DNA of 64,000 bases from contig CAZNGS010000001.1 of NCBI GenBank assembly GCA_964572825.1, positions 1-64,000 of the forward strand. The letters are read 5' to 3'. Position 1 is the stretch's first letter; every line of letters begins with the position of its first letter. The translations under genes were made by a program, and so were the position numbers. Positions 31,538-40,357 of the stretch are shown piece after piece. Origin of the DNA: CAYVBE01 sp964572825 (GTDB lineage Bacteria; Planctomycetota; Brocadiia; SM23-32). The notes below the pieces were generated by a model. That model saw only the letters and a list, made by a program, of their open reading frames with translations. It had not been told where the DNA came from and ran no database searches.

Positions 31538-32449
31538 TCAGTCGTTGACCCGCAGACCCTCCGGCGGCTCGATCGTCGGCTCCCCCTCCAGCCAGCCCAG
31601 CGACGCCAGGAAGCGGTCGGCCCGGTAGACGGTGTCGCGGAAGGCGGCGTGGTCCTCGCCGCGATTGTAATTAAAGAACGCGTGCCCCTCCCCCTCGTAG
31701 CCGACCACGTTGCACCGATTCTCCGCCTCCCTCATCAACCGGCAGAACCGGCGCACACGCTCAATCGGCACGGTCGTGTCCTCCTCGCCGTGGAAGATGA
31801 TGCACGGGGGCAGAGCCTCGCGCACGCGATGCACCGGCGAGATGGACTCCGCCACCTTGCGGGCCAGCCCCATGCGCTCCGCCCTCACTGCCACGTCCAC
31901 CACGGGGTTGAAGAGCACCAGCGCGTCGGGGCGGGAACTGACCTCCCCGTCCTCGCCCTTCTCTTCGAGGCCCGGCACCAGGGCGGTGCAGGCGGCCATG
32001 TGACCTCCGGCGGAGCCCCCTCCGGCGGCGATGCGCCCGGGGTCCACCCCGAGCTTCTCCGCGTTCGCCCGCATCCACCGGACGGCGGACTTGCCGTCCT
32101 TCACGCATTCGACGGGGCCGGTCCCGTGCCGGCTCTTCACGCGGTATTCCGCCGCCGCGGCCACCATACCCCGGGACGCCAGGTAGGCGCAATGGGGAAA
32201 GAACTGCTGCGGGCTGCCCGCGCGCCAGCCGCCGCCGAAGAAGAATACGATGGCGGGCAGCTTCTTGTCCCCGGTCCAGTCGGGCGGCAGGAACCCGTGC
32301 ATCTCGAGCTCCACGTCGCCGACCGTCTTGTAGACCACGGTTCGCCGTTTCACGTCCAGCTTTTCCCGGTCCATCGTCTCCTCCGCACTCGCGGCCACGA
32401 GCGCCACCACCGTCACAGGCCCGATCAGCAGCCCTCGCCTTCCATTCAC
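31538..32449 (-). CDS. secreted alpha/beta-hydrolase esterase (BD-FAE-like)
   Basis: A GTG at 32449 after GGGGAGGGG opens a short signal-like segment (LLIGPVTVVALVAASAEE); the product has 303 residues. Features are the oxyanion-hole strand IVFFFGGGWRAGS, the nucleophile elbow GGGSAGGH, an acidic residue in FHGEEDTTVP and the His in GEGHAFFN. The family includes carbohydrate esterases (acetyl or feruloyl) and lipases. It is the last of a minus-strand row of sugar enzymes, so removal of acyl groups from a glycan is plausible. The frame could also be opened further upstream, but the added residues are not conserved-looking. Confidence 0.75.
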   Translation of the reverse strand: MNGRRGLLIGPVTVVALVAASAEETMDREKLDVKRRTVVYKTVGDVELEMHGFLPPDWTGDKKLPAIVFFFGGGWRAGSPQQFFPHCAYLASRGMVAAAAEYRVKSRHGTGPVECVKDGKSAVRWMRANAEKLGVDPGRIAAGGGSAGGHMAACTALVPGLEEKGEDGEVSSRPDALVLFNPVVDVAVRAERMGLARKVAESISPVHRVREALPPCIIFHGEEDTTVPIERVRRFCRLMREAENRCNVVGYEGEGHAFFNYNRGEDHAAFRDTVYRADRFLASLGWLEGEPTIEPPEGLRVND

Positions 32450-32477
32450 CGTCCCCTCCCCCGGGCCTTTCTCCCGG

Positions 32478-33545
32478 CTACAGCCTGCCTTCATCGATCA
32501 TGAGTTGCAGGGGGAACTCGTCCTGCTCCAGTGGAAACTCGATCCGATCGTTCACGCGGGCGGACTCGTAGACGGCCATCACCAGTTCGTGGTCGCACAG
32601 CGCTTTGTCGCCGCTCAGCGGGTGGTCCCCTCCGTCCGGCAGGTAGTCAGCGAACGTCCTCCATGCCTCCGTCATGGCGTTCTCGCGGCGGTTCTCCGGC
32701 CGGATCTGCACCTCCCGCCAGCCACTATCCTCTGCCGTCCAGACGCGCGATGGGTCGCGGTCGCCCGGCCGCCACAGCCTGCCATCGGTCCCGAATATCT
32801 CGTAGTCCTGGTAGGGTCTGTCGGCCAGTCGGGCTCTGCCGGTGAACACCTCTCCGCGCACGCCGGATTCGAACTGCACCACGCTGATCGTCCCGCTCTC
32901 GATGGGATGCCCGAAGCGGAACCCCGTGTGCCCCTCGAATCCCCGGTCAACCGGTCCATCCTCGGGTGGCAGCCGCCGAAACACCTGGCCCAGCAGCCAG
33001 CGCGCCGGCTCGTCCCCGAGCAGCCATCGCACGGAGTTGAACGCGTGCGTTCCGTCGCTGAGCATGTCGCCGGCGCAACTCGCCCGCACCAGGTAGACGT
33101 CCCCGATGGCGCCCTCTTCAATCAGCGCCCTCAACTCCACCATGTCGGACCCCATGCGCCTCTGATGGGTGACGATCAGGCGGGTGCCGTTCCGCTCGCA
33201 GGCATCCACCATGGCCCGCGCCTCGCCCATGGACATGGCCATCGGTTTCTCCGCAATGATGCCCGGCACGCCGGCCTCGGCGGCGGCGATGGTCAGGTCG
33301 GCACGCGGCGGCGTATTGGTGGCCACGAAGACCACGTCCGGCTCCTCGGCCTCCAGCATCTGGGAGAAATCCGTGTAGGCGCTCACGCCGCCGAGCCCCT
33401 CTACGGCCTGCTGCACCCGGTCCTCGATCAGGTCGCAGGCGCCGACCACCTGGTAGTCCTGAAGGTCGCCGAGCCTCTGGACCACCCGGTAGCCGCGCTT
33501 GCACCCGACTATGCACGTCCTGAGTTTGCCTTCCGAAACAACCAT
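32478..33545 (-). CDS. Gfo/Idh/MocA family oxidoreductase
   Basis: A 355-residue NAD(P)-dependent oxidoreductase. N-terminal Rossmann fold begins TCIVGCKRGYRVVQRLG (a G-x-x-x-G variant), followed by VFVATNTPPRADL, the EKPMAMSM motif and THQRRMGSDM. The ATG at 33545 follows GGGAGC, which rejects the longer upstream frame. It sits between the isomerase-like gene and the esterase with gaps of under 30 bases, pointing to one operon for oxidation and rearrangement of an unusual sugar. Confidence 0.85.
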   Translation of the reverse strand: MVVSEGKLRTCIVGCKRGYRVVQRLGDLQDYQVVGACDLIEDRVQQAVEGLGGVSAYTDFSQMLEAEEPDVVFVATNTPPRADLTIAAAEAGVPGIIAEKPMAMSMGEARAMVDACERNGTRLIVTHQRRMGSDMVELRALIEEGAIGDVYLVRASCAGDMLSDGTHAFNSVRWLLGDEPARWLLGQVFRRLPPEDGPVDRGFEGHTGFRFGHPIESGTISVVQFESGVRGEVFTGRARLADRPYQDYEIFGTDGRLWRPGDRDPSRVWTAEDSGWREVQIRPENRRENAMTEAWRTFADYLPDGGDHPLSGDKALCDHELVMAVYESARVNDRIEFPLEQDEFPLQLMIDEGRL

Positions 33546-33567
33546 CTCGTCTGCTCCCGGTTGCGCG

Positions 33568-34416
33568 CTACTTGCCTTCCAGGCTGCGAACGAAGGCCAC
33601 CGCTTCCTCCAGGACCTCCCGCTGGTCCCGCGGCTCGTCGTTCTCATCGTGGACGGGGTCTATCTCCAGCTCCATGACCATGTTATCCGGATCCGGCGCG
33701 TGCTCCATCAGGATGTCGAATGTCTCCCTGAGGGAACAATCGCCCTGCCCCGGCACGGCTCCACGGACCCGGAGCCCCAGGGGTTTGAAGTTCGGGAACG
33801 CGTAGTGATCCTTGAAATGGGTCGCCCGCGTGTAGGGAGCGCAGTCGCGGGCGGCCATCAGCGGCGGCTCCCCGATCAGGAAGCAGTTGGCCGTGTCCAG
33901 CAGGATACCCAGCCCCGGCACCCGTTCGCACAGCTCCGCCAGGTCGCGGCCGTAATGCGTCACCTTGTGCACCACCAGCGGGCAGCCCTGCTCCGCGCAG
34001 GCCTCGGCCAGGGGCCCCATGGTCTTACTGAGGATGTCTATCTGCTCGGGGACGGGACAGTCGCGGCTGTAGTGGTGGTAGTTGCGCGGTATTCCGGTCG
34101 TGCAGACCGGCGTGCGCATTATGTCCTTGAGCGCCCGGACGGCCTCGACGGCCCGTTCCATGCCGCGCCGGGTCTCCTCCTCATCCCCGGAGAAGTAGTC
34201 GAACCCCACGCCGAGGCTGACGTGGACGTCGTGTTCCTCGGCCCATCCGGCGATCTGCTCCCGCCGCGGGGGCTCCATTCCCATCAATGAAGAGGCGCGC
34301 CAGCTCGTGGCGTGCAGGTCGTAGCGGGCCAGCAATTCGATCTGGGCGCGGTATCGGTCCTCGGCGTCGGCCGTCAGTCCCGACATCCACCCGCCGGCGT
34401 GCAGTCCCCAGAGCAT
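33568..34416 (-). CDS. sugar phosphate isomerase/epimerase (xylose isomerase-like TIM barrel)
   Basis: A 282-residue AP_endonuc_2-type TIM barrel. Metal-binding residues are expected in GILLDTANCFL, THFKDHYAFP and MVMELEIDP, and the early GWAEEHDVHVSLGVGFDYFSG strand is typical. Members interconvert keto and aldo sugars or epimerise them; the substrate is unknown. It is co-directional with the FAD oxidoreductase upstream and the Gfo/Idh/MocA gene 22 bases downstream. Confidence 0.82.
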   Translation of the reverse strand: MLWGLHAGGWMSGLTADAEDRYRAQIELLARYDLHATSWRASSLMGMEPPRREQIAGWAEEHDVHVSLGVGFDYFSGDEEETRRGMERAVEAVRALKDIMRTPVCTTGIPRNYHHYSRDCPVPEQIDILSKTMGPLAEACAEQGCPLVVHKVTHYGRDLAELCERVPGLGILLDTANCFLIGEPPLMAARDCAPYTRATHFKDHYAFPNFKPLGLRVRGAVPGQGDCSLRETFDILMEHAPDPDNMVMELEIDPVHDENDEPRDQREVLEEAVAFVRSLEGK

Positions 34417-34787
34417 CTCTCACTCCGCCTTCCCGAGGCAGGAAACGCGATGTTTCAACTCAACAGGCGCGCCACGTTAGCGCCCTTCCGGCGGAGATGC
34501 AAAGGAATCCGGCATTTCCCCGGGGATGTCGTGGGTTGATGTTGACCCGCCTGGGGCGGCGGGGCGAAAAACAGCCCGTGAGTCGCACAAACGACGGTTC
34601 TCATGCTCGTTCCCATAATATGGCAGTCCTCACCCGTGCCTGGGGCTTGAGCCGGGCTGGCATGTCGCGCGCTGTCAGGGCCCGCGTAGTCTGCCCACAG
34701 ACCACTTCGATCAGGGCTCCACCATGCATTTCGACGGGTTCCCCGGCAGGCACGCAGGAAAAACGCACGGTCCGCCACCACCGGGTG
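34417..34787. other. intergenic space without recognisable feature
   Basis: A 371-base gap between the large FAD protein and the isomerase-like gene. I find no convincing ORF, promoter pair or hairpin; the frames crossing it are low-information. Confidence 0.6.
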
Positions 34788-37700
34788 TCACCTCCCGCGG
34801 CCGTTGTCTCGCAGGACGGCTCGGGCGTGGCGGGCGAGGTGGCCTCGTAGGTCCCTGGCGTATTCCTGGAGGGTGGCCCGGCCCGTGCCCTCGTGGTCGC
34901 CGCAGCGGTAGAGGGCGCGGGCGAGGATGAGCTCCCGCAAGGCGCGGCGCCGGGGGCCAACGTCGTTGCGGCCGCCGCTTTTGGCCGATTCGGCGGCCTC
35001 ATCGATGTGGGTCCAGGCGTGCCCGGACATGCCATCTTTGTTCAACAAGCCGGCCAGCGGTCCCGCAGCCGCGGGGTCACCCAGCGACTCGAGGGCCTCC
35101 GCCACGGCCCGGTGGTGGGAGAAGTCTTTGTCGGCGTCGAGCCGTTCGACCTTCTCGAGGATGGGCGGCAGGGCTTCGGGCGAGTCCGTGCGGCCCAGCG
35201 CGATGATGAGGCTGTCCAGCGGGCTGAGGCTGGCGCCGTACTGCCCCATGCCCCGGTAGTTCCAGCCGTCGTCCCAGGGGCGGCGCCGCACCTCGTCCGC
35301 CAGCACCCCGGCCCCGGAGGGGTCGCCCAGCATGGCCAGTATCCGGGCATACACCAGCGCCGCCTCGGGGTCTTCGGCCTGCTCGAATGCCTGTTGCAGC
35401 ATGGGCAGCGCGTCGGCCGGCTGCGCCAGGATCACGTCGATGCCCTTGTAGTCCTCGACGACCCGTTCCACCGCCCTCCGCACGTCCTCCGCGGGACGCG
35501 GGAAGCTGGCGGTGCCCTCCACCGCGCACTCCGGCAGTATTTCCAATTCACGGAGCTGTTCCTGCAGCGCTTCGATATCGATCTCCCGCGGCCCGAGGCC
35601 CGCCCGGGAGGCCATGGCCGCCGCCAGTCCGGCCGCGTAACCCTCGTTCTGGATGTCCGGCTGCATGCGCAGGATGGGCATGGCGTCCCGGTGCGCGCTG
35701 ATGCCCAGGCCGGTGACCAGGATGCCGTGCAGCCCTCGGGGCACAAGCGCACGAAGGGGGATGCGCGCGGTCATCCCGCTCTTATCGGGCGGCGCGATGG
35801 TGAACCGGGGGTGGATCGTGTAGCCGTGGCTGTCGAAGTTGGAACGGCCAATGGCCACGGTGTCCGGGAAGTGACGGCCCAGGAGGATGTCGAGGGGCGA
35901 TATGACGACGTCGCCGACGATGCGGCGGCGCTCGCGGGTATCCACGATCTGGGCCAGGTCGTAGGCACCGGAGAACTTCTCGCGGGCCTGGATGAACGAC
36001 CTCCAGACATCCAGCATGTCGGTGTCGTCGGAGATGGTCCAGTCGGTGTTGGCGTAGTTGTCGCCGGGCCGACGCGGCGGCAGGCCGGTGCCCTGGACGG
36101 CGACGTGCGAGCCATCGGTGTAGAGGCATTCCGCGCCGGCGGCGGCAGCGACGTCGGCCTTGCCGGTGGAGTCGATCACCACGTCCGCCAGCACCACGCC
36201 GCGGCCCTGGGGCGTGGCGACGACGACGCCCCGCACGCGGCCCCTGTTGACGAAGGCCCCACAGCCGATGCAGCCCATCCAGATATCCGCTCCCGCGCGG
36301 CGCAGCTCGCGGCGCCACCACTCCGCCTTGCGCTCGAGGGGCGAGGCGCCCTCGAGGGCGGCCACGCCCGCGTCCACCTCGGCGGTGAATCCCTTGCGGT
36401 AGCCGCCGTAGTAGCGGCCGATCATGCCGGCGGTCGCGACGCCGCCGAGTTGGTAGAGGTATTCCACCACCAGTGTGCGGGCGCCTTCCCGGGCAGCGGC
36501 GATGCCGGCGGGGGCGCCGCCCGTGCCTCCGCCGACCACGACCACGTCGTATTCGCCCAGGACGGGGACGGGGCGCTCCGCCGAAGCAACGGTCTCGGCG
36601 TCCTCAGCGTCCATCTGCCGGTATCCGCTCAGGAACTCCCGGACGTCGCCTTCGGCAACGGTTTTCCCCGTGCCACCCACCACCCGCGCGCTGCCCTTCA
36701 GACGGCGCGCGGCGGCTTGTTCGGCGGCGGCCGTGCCGACCCGCCGGCCGAGCTCCATGTACGCGGGCGGACGGAGCAGGTCCGCGGCCGTCCCGCGGTC
36801 CACCGCCGCGCAGCCCCCCAGGACGTAGAGCCCTTCCGTTCCTTCCGGCCGCAACGCCGCCACGTCCGCCTCTCCGGACGGACCGTCGGATGAGGCGACC
36901 ATCCGGTCGGGCGGCACCTGGAAGAGCTGCCCGGCGGCGTCGGTCTGGGCCGGGTGCCAGGTGCGGTCGCGGGCAACCTGCTGGGCCTCGGCGAAGGAAG
37001 CGAGACTTCCGTCCGGCATTTCGATCGTCAGCGTGTGCTCCACGGCCATCTGGCCGTCCACCGGAGCGGGCAGAGCGCCCTGTCCGGGGTCTTCGAGGTC
37101 GGGTTCCAGCCCCTTCCCCACCACGACGCGGGTGAACGTCTGCGCGCCGGCCGGGTAGGGGGTGAATTCCACGCCCGCCATTCGCGCGACGGTCGCCCGC
37201 GGCGTGGCGTCCACGATCACCCCGGCGCGGACGGCCTGCCGCCCCGCGAAATTGGCCATCACGATGCCGGCGAGCCCGCCGGACTCGTCCCGCAGGACAT
37301 CGGTGGGATAGCAGGAGTAGAGGAACTCCACTCCGTTCTCCAGCAGGGCGTGATCGAGCGTGCGCTTGACGTGCATGGGCCTCGGCGGGGTGCGCGCCGG
37401 CACGGCTCCGGGCCCCTCGATGACGATCTCACCGATCAGGATGCGTTCCGCGTCGGGCGCTTTCTCGAAGCGGAACCGCAGGTACCGCGCGCGGGCGGGC
37501 ACCTGGGCGGAAAGCCGGAGCGCCGGGTGCTCGAAGTCTCCCTCCCCCAGCAGCTTGTTCTCGATGACCGCGGTCCGCTCCCATTCCTCCCCGTCCCGGC
37601 TGACGGAGACCCGCACGCGGGCCACTTCGAACTCGGCCCGCCGCTGATAAACCAGGACGTGGACTCGCCGGACATCTCGGACGCTGCCGAGGTCGGCCCT

Positions 37701-38168
37701 GACCGTCGCGCTGCCGTTGTACTGCACGCTCTGATGCACGGAGTCGTGGAACCTGCCGTCGGCCAGGCGGGACGGGGGTTCCGTATCCCGGTGTGGCGAT
37801 GCCGGGGGCAGATCGGCCCGGTAGGCGAAGTCATAGCCGGACGGGACGGCCTCCTCGGCCAGGAAGATCGCCTCCGCCAGGTCCGTGGTCAGCCGGTCGT
37901 CGGGCTCGAGCCAGAGGCGGTAGGCGCCGCAGATGTCCTCCCCCAGGTAGGTCCGCGGGGCGGCCAGGAAAACGCTCGCTCCGGCCTGTGCCGCCGCGAC
38001 CGCCGCCGCAACGGCCCCGGAGGCCCCCCCCACCACAACTACGTCCACGTCGTACGCCACGGGTATCTGCCGCGCCGACTCCCGCACGGCGTCCGCCGCC
38101 GCGGGAGGTCCTGCCGAAACCAGCAATGCGAGCGCTGTAGCGATCATAATCTCGCCGACCTTCCCCAT
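34788..38168 (-). CDS. secreted tandem FAD oxidoreductase with discoidin insert and HEAT-like tail
   Basis: An unusually long (1126 residues) exported protein. A signal peptide (IMIATALALLVSAGPPAAA) precedes a first FAD_oxidored module (YDVDVVVVGGASGAVAAAV). A discoidin/F5-8-like beta-sandwich (roughly residues 125-255, with VQYNGSATVRADLGSVRDV and ARYLRFRFEKAP) interrupts that module. A second complete FAD module starts YDVVVVGGGTGGAPAGIAAA at about residue 540, and a C-terminal stretch of helical HEAT-like repeats begins near 930. The start at 38168 keeps the signal peptide and has GGAGG upstream. It may be a redox enzyme bound to a polysaccharide. The single-module relative at 4699-6072 belongs to the same family. 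Confidence 0.82.
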   Translation of the reverse strand: MGKVGEIMIATALALLVSAGPPAAADAVRESARQIPVAYDVDVVVVGGASGAVAAAVAAAQAGASVFLAAPRTYLGEDICGAYRLWLEPDDRLTTDLAEAIFLAEEAVPSGYDFAYRADLPPASPHRDTEPPSRLADGRFHDSVHQSVQYNGSATVRADLGSVRDVRRVHVLVYQRRAEFEVARVRVSVSRDGEEWERTAVIENKLLGEGDFEHPALRLSAQVPARARYLRFRFEKAPDAERILIGEIVIEGPGAVPARTPPRPMHVKRTLDHALLENGVEFLYSCYPTDVLRDESGGLAGIVMANFAGRQAVRAGVIVDATPRATVARMAGVEFTPYPAGAQTFTRVVVGKGLEPDLEDPGQGALPAPVDGQMAVEHTLTIEMPDGSLASFAEAQQVARDRTWHPAQTDAAGQLFQVPPDRMVASSDGPSGEADVAALRPEGTEGLYVLGGCAAVDRGTAADLLRPPAYMELGRRVGTAAAEQAAARRLKGSARVVGGTGKTVAEGDVREFLSGYRQMDAEDAETVASAERPVPVLGEYDVVVVGGGTGGAPAGIAAAREGARTLVVEYLYQLGGVATAGMIGRYYGGYRKGFTAEVDAGVAALEGASPLERKAEWWRRELRRAGADIWMGCIGCGAFVNRGRVRGVVVATPQGRGVVLADVVIDSTGKADVAAAAGAECLYTDGSHVAVQGTGLPPRRPGDNYANTDWTISDDTDMLDVWRSFIQAREKFSGAYDLAQIVDTRERRRIVGDVVISPLDILLGRHFPDTVAIGRSNFDSHGYTIHPRFTIAPPDKSGMTARIPLRALVPRGLHGILVTGLGISAHRDAMPILRMQPDIQNEGYAAGLAAAMASRAGLGPREIDIEALQEQLRELEILPECAVEGTASFPRPAEDVRRAVERVVEDYKGIDVILAQPADALPMLQQAFEQAEDPEAALVYARILAMLGDPSGAGVLADEVRRRPWDDGWNYRGMGQYGASLSPLDSLIIALGRTDSPEALPPILEKVERLDADKDFSHHRAVAEALESLGDPAAAGPLAGLLNKDGMSGHAWTHIDEAAESAKSGGRNDVGPRRRALRELILARALYRCGDHEGTGRATLQEYARDLRGHLARHARAVLRDNGRGR

Positions 38169-38257
38169 CGTCCAGTGATCCTCCGGAAAGCAGCATCGAC
38201 ACAAAGACATCCTACCGTACAGCTCCCCCCGCGCAACGCGCCCGGGCGGCGTCGCCT

Positions 38258-38286
38258 TTGACAGGCGCGGCGCCTATGCATACTAT
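38258..38286 (+). promoter_or_regulatory. consensus sigma-70-type promoter
   Basis: TTGACA (38258-38263) and TACTAT (38281-38286) are separated by 17 bases. Transcription would start near 38293, so the ATGs and TTG at or before 38276 cannot be used and the GTG at 38330 is the likely start of the next gene. Confidence 0.8.
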
Positions 38287-38329
38287 TGGGGACCGAATTT
38301 GTACTTCTGTTGCCATCGGGGGGAAGCCC

Positions 38330-39349
38330 GTGCTTTCGCCACTTCCACGCCACGCCGAACGCGGCAAACCGGTCAGGCTGGTCATCCAGATCCCGTGCTA
38401 CAACGAGGAAGAGTGCCTGCCCGTCACGCTGTCCGCGCTGCCGGAGCATATACCGGGTGTGGACGTCATAGAGACGCTGGTCGTCGACGACGGGAGCACG
38501 GACGACACCGTGGCGGTCGCCCGCGCCAGCCGAGTGGGTCACGTCGTGGAGCTTCCCACGCACATGGGGCTGGCGCACGCATGGTCGGCGGGGCTGGAGG
38601 CCGCCCTGCGCGCCGGCGCCGACATCATCGTCAACACGGACGCGGACAACCAGTATGAGAGCGCGGACATCGCGAAGCTGGTCCGCCCCATCCTGGCCGG
38701 GGAGGCGGACGTCGTGATCGGCGCGCGGCCGATCGACGACACGGACCATTTCTCGTGGCTGAAGAAGCGGCTCCAGCGGCTGGGCTCGTGGTGGATCAGC
38801 AAGTACAGCGGGATTGCCGTGCCGGACGCCGCCAGCGGGTTCCGCGCCTACAGCCGCCGGGCCGCGCTCGCGCTCAACACCACGGGGTCTTACAGCCACT
38901 GCATCGAGACGATCATCCGGGCGGCCCGCCGCGGCATGGCCGTCCGGAGCGTGCCGGTGCGCACGAACGAGAAGCTCCGGGAGTCCCGCCTGATGCAGAG
39001 CACGCTGCACTACCTGTGGCGCCAGTCGGTGGACATGTTCTGGGTGGTGACGCTGCTGCAGCCCATCAGGGTCTTCGGTCTGGTGGCGCTGGTGCTGTTC
39101 CTGGTGGGACTGGGCGGATTCGGGCGATTCCTCTATTTCTACCTCTCGGGCGACGGCTCCGGCCACGTGCAGTCCCTGCTGCTCTCCGCCGTCCTGATCA
39201 TCGTCGCCTTCGTGGTCGGCATGATCGGCCTGGCGGCAAATATGATCTCGGAGAACCGCCAGCTCATCGAGGAGGCGCTGGCCAGGCTGAAGAACCTGGA
39301 GATGGCCTCAAGACCGGCGCCCGTCCCCGACGACGAGGGGGACGAATGA
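38330..39349 (+). CDS. family 2 glycosyltransferase, polyprenol-phosphate type
   Basis: The GTG at 38330 is preceded by GGGGGAAG and lies downstream of a consensus promoter, giving 339 residues. The GT-A domain has IQIPCYNEEECLP, VVDDGSTDDT, the NTDADNQY metal-binding DxD and GARPIDD; two C-terminal membrane helices follow (LVALVLFLVGLGGFGRFLYFY and LLLSAVLIIVAFVVGMIG). This is the DPM1-like architecture that makes polyprenol-phosphate sugars. It probably supplies a donor for the GT39 enzyme nearby. The membrane flippase-like gene follows after 30 bases. Confidence 0.88.
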   Translation: MLSPLPRHAERGKPVRLVIQIPCYNEEECLPVTLSALPEHIPGVDVIETLVVDDGSTDDTVAVARASRVGHVVELPTHMGLAHAWSAGLEAALRAGADIIVNTDADNQYESADIAKLVRPILAGEADVVIGARPIDDTDHFSWLKKRLQRLGSWWISKYSGIAVPDAASGFRAYSRRAALALNTTGSYSHCIETIIRAARRGMAVRSVPVRTNEKLRESRLMQSTLHYLWRQSVDMFWVVTLLQPIRVFGLVALVLFLVGLGGFGRFLYFYLSGDGSGHVQSLLLSAVLIIVAFVVGMIGLAANMISENRQLIEEALARLKNLEMASRPAPVPDDEGDE

Positions 39350-39379
39350 AGCGCTCCCCTTTCCGCGCGAGCCGCCGCC

Positions 39380-40357
39380 GTGAGTGATCCAGAGAACCGC
39401 TTCCCGCGCCTGCTGCTGCACACCGCACGCTGGGGTCTCGCCGTACTGGTGGCCGCGGCGGGGATGTTCTACGCGGTCCGTCACCCTGAACTGTTGAAGG
39501 CGCTTGCGCGCATTCCGCCGGGGTATCTGTTGCTGCTGCTCGCCGCGATCCTGGCCACCCGGCTCGCCCAGTCCCTGCAGTTGAAGACGCTGAGCGGGGT
39601 GTTCGATACCCGCATATCGCTGGCCGAGAGTGCAGGTCTGGTGCTCTGCAATGCGATGTACAACTACCTGGCGCCGGGGCACGCTGCGCTGCTGATGCAG
39701 GCATTCTACCTGAAGCGGCGGCACCTCCTGCCCTACTCGCACTTCGTGCCGCTGCTGGCGGCTTCCAACTTCCTGCTTCTTCTGGCGGCCCCGCTTGTCG
39801 GCCTGGCCGGGTGCACCGTGCACCGCATTCTGGTCGGACCGGTCCCGGGCCCCGTGTGGCTGGCTTTCCTGGCGGTGCTGGGCGTGGCGGCCGGGGTCGG
39901 GGTGGTGGCCGCCCTGTTCGTGCGGCTGAGCGGCCACCTGCCGCTGGGGCGCGTACGGGAGATTCTGGCCCACATAGGCCAGGGGGTCCGCCTGCTGGCC
40001 GGCAATCGCCGCGCGCTGGGGGTGGTATTCCTCTGGCGCGTGGTCCAGTTGCTGTGCTCGGGCGTGACCTACCTGGCGGCCGCCCAAGCGCTCTCGCTGG
40101 CCATCGGGCCGATGCAGGCCCTCTCGCTGGAGGCGCTGGGCGCCGTCCAGGTCTTCCTGCCCATCACGCCGGGCGGACTGGGGGTGCGGGAGGGGCTCAT
40201 AGGCGGCGCGGGCCATTTGTGGGGGTTCACGGTGGACATCGTTGTCCTGGCGGCCGTGGTGACGCGGGCGGCGGGCATGCTGGTCATCTTCACTGCGGGC
40301 CCCGTGGCGGCTCACCTGCTGGCGGGCGAGGCCGCAAAATCACCGCCCGGTTCGTAG
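39380..40357 (+). CDS. lysylphosphatidylglycerol synthase TM-region family protein
   Basis: A 325-residue integral membrane protein with about eight helices matching the LPG_synthase_TM/UPF0104 (AglD-like) family, with conserved ITPGGLGVREG near the C-terminus and YNYLAPGHAALLMQAFYL in the middle. Members lie in glycolipid and polysaccharide loci and are suspected to move lipid-linked sugars or phospholipids. It starts with GTG at 39380 in the same transcript as the glycosyltransferase, and its end overlaps the GT39 gene of the opposite strand by 18 bases. Confidence 0.78.
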   Translation: MSDPENRFPRLLLHTARWGLAVLVAAAGMFYAVRHPELLKALARIPPGYLLLLLAAILATRLAQSLQLKTLSGVFDTRISLAESAGLVLCNAMYNYLAPGHAALLMQAFYLKRRHLLPYSHFVPLLAASNFLLLLAAPLVGLAGCTVHRILVGPVPGPVWLAFLAVLGVAAGVGVVAALFVRLSGHLPLGRVREILAHIGQGVRLLAGNRRALGVVFLWRVVQLLCSGVTYLAAAQALSLAIGPMQALSLEALGAVQVFLPITPGGLGVREGLIGGAGHLWGFTVDIVVLAAVVTRAAGMLVIFTAGPVAAHLLAGEAAKSPPGS

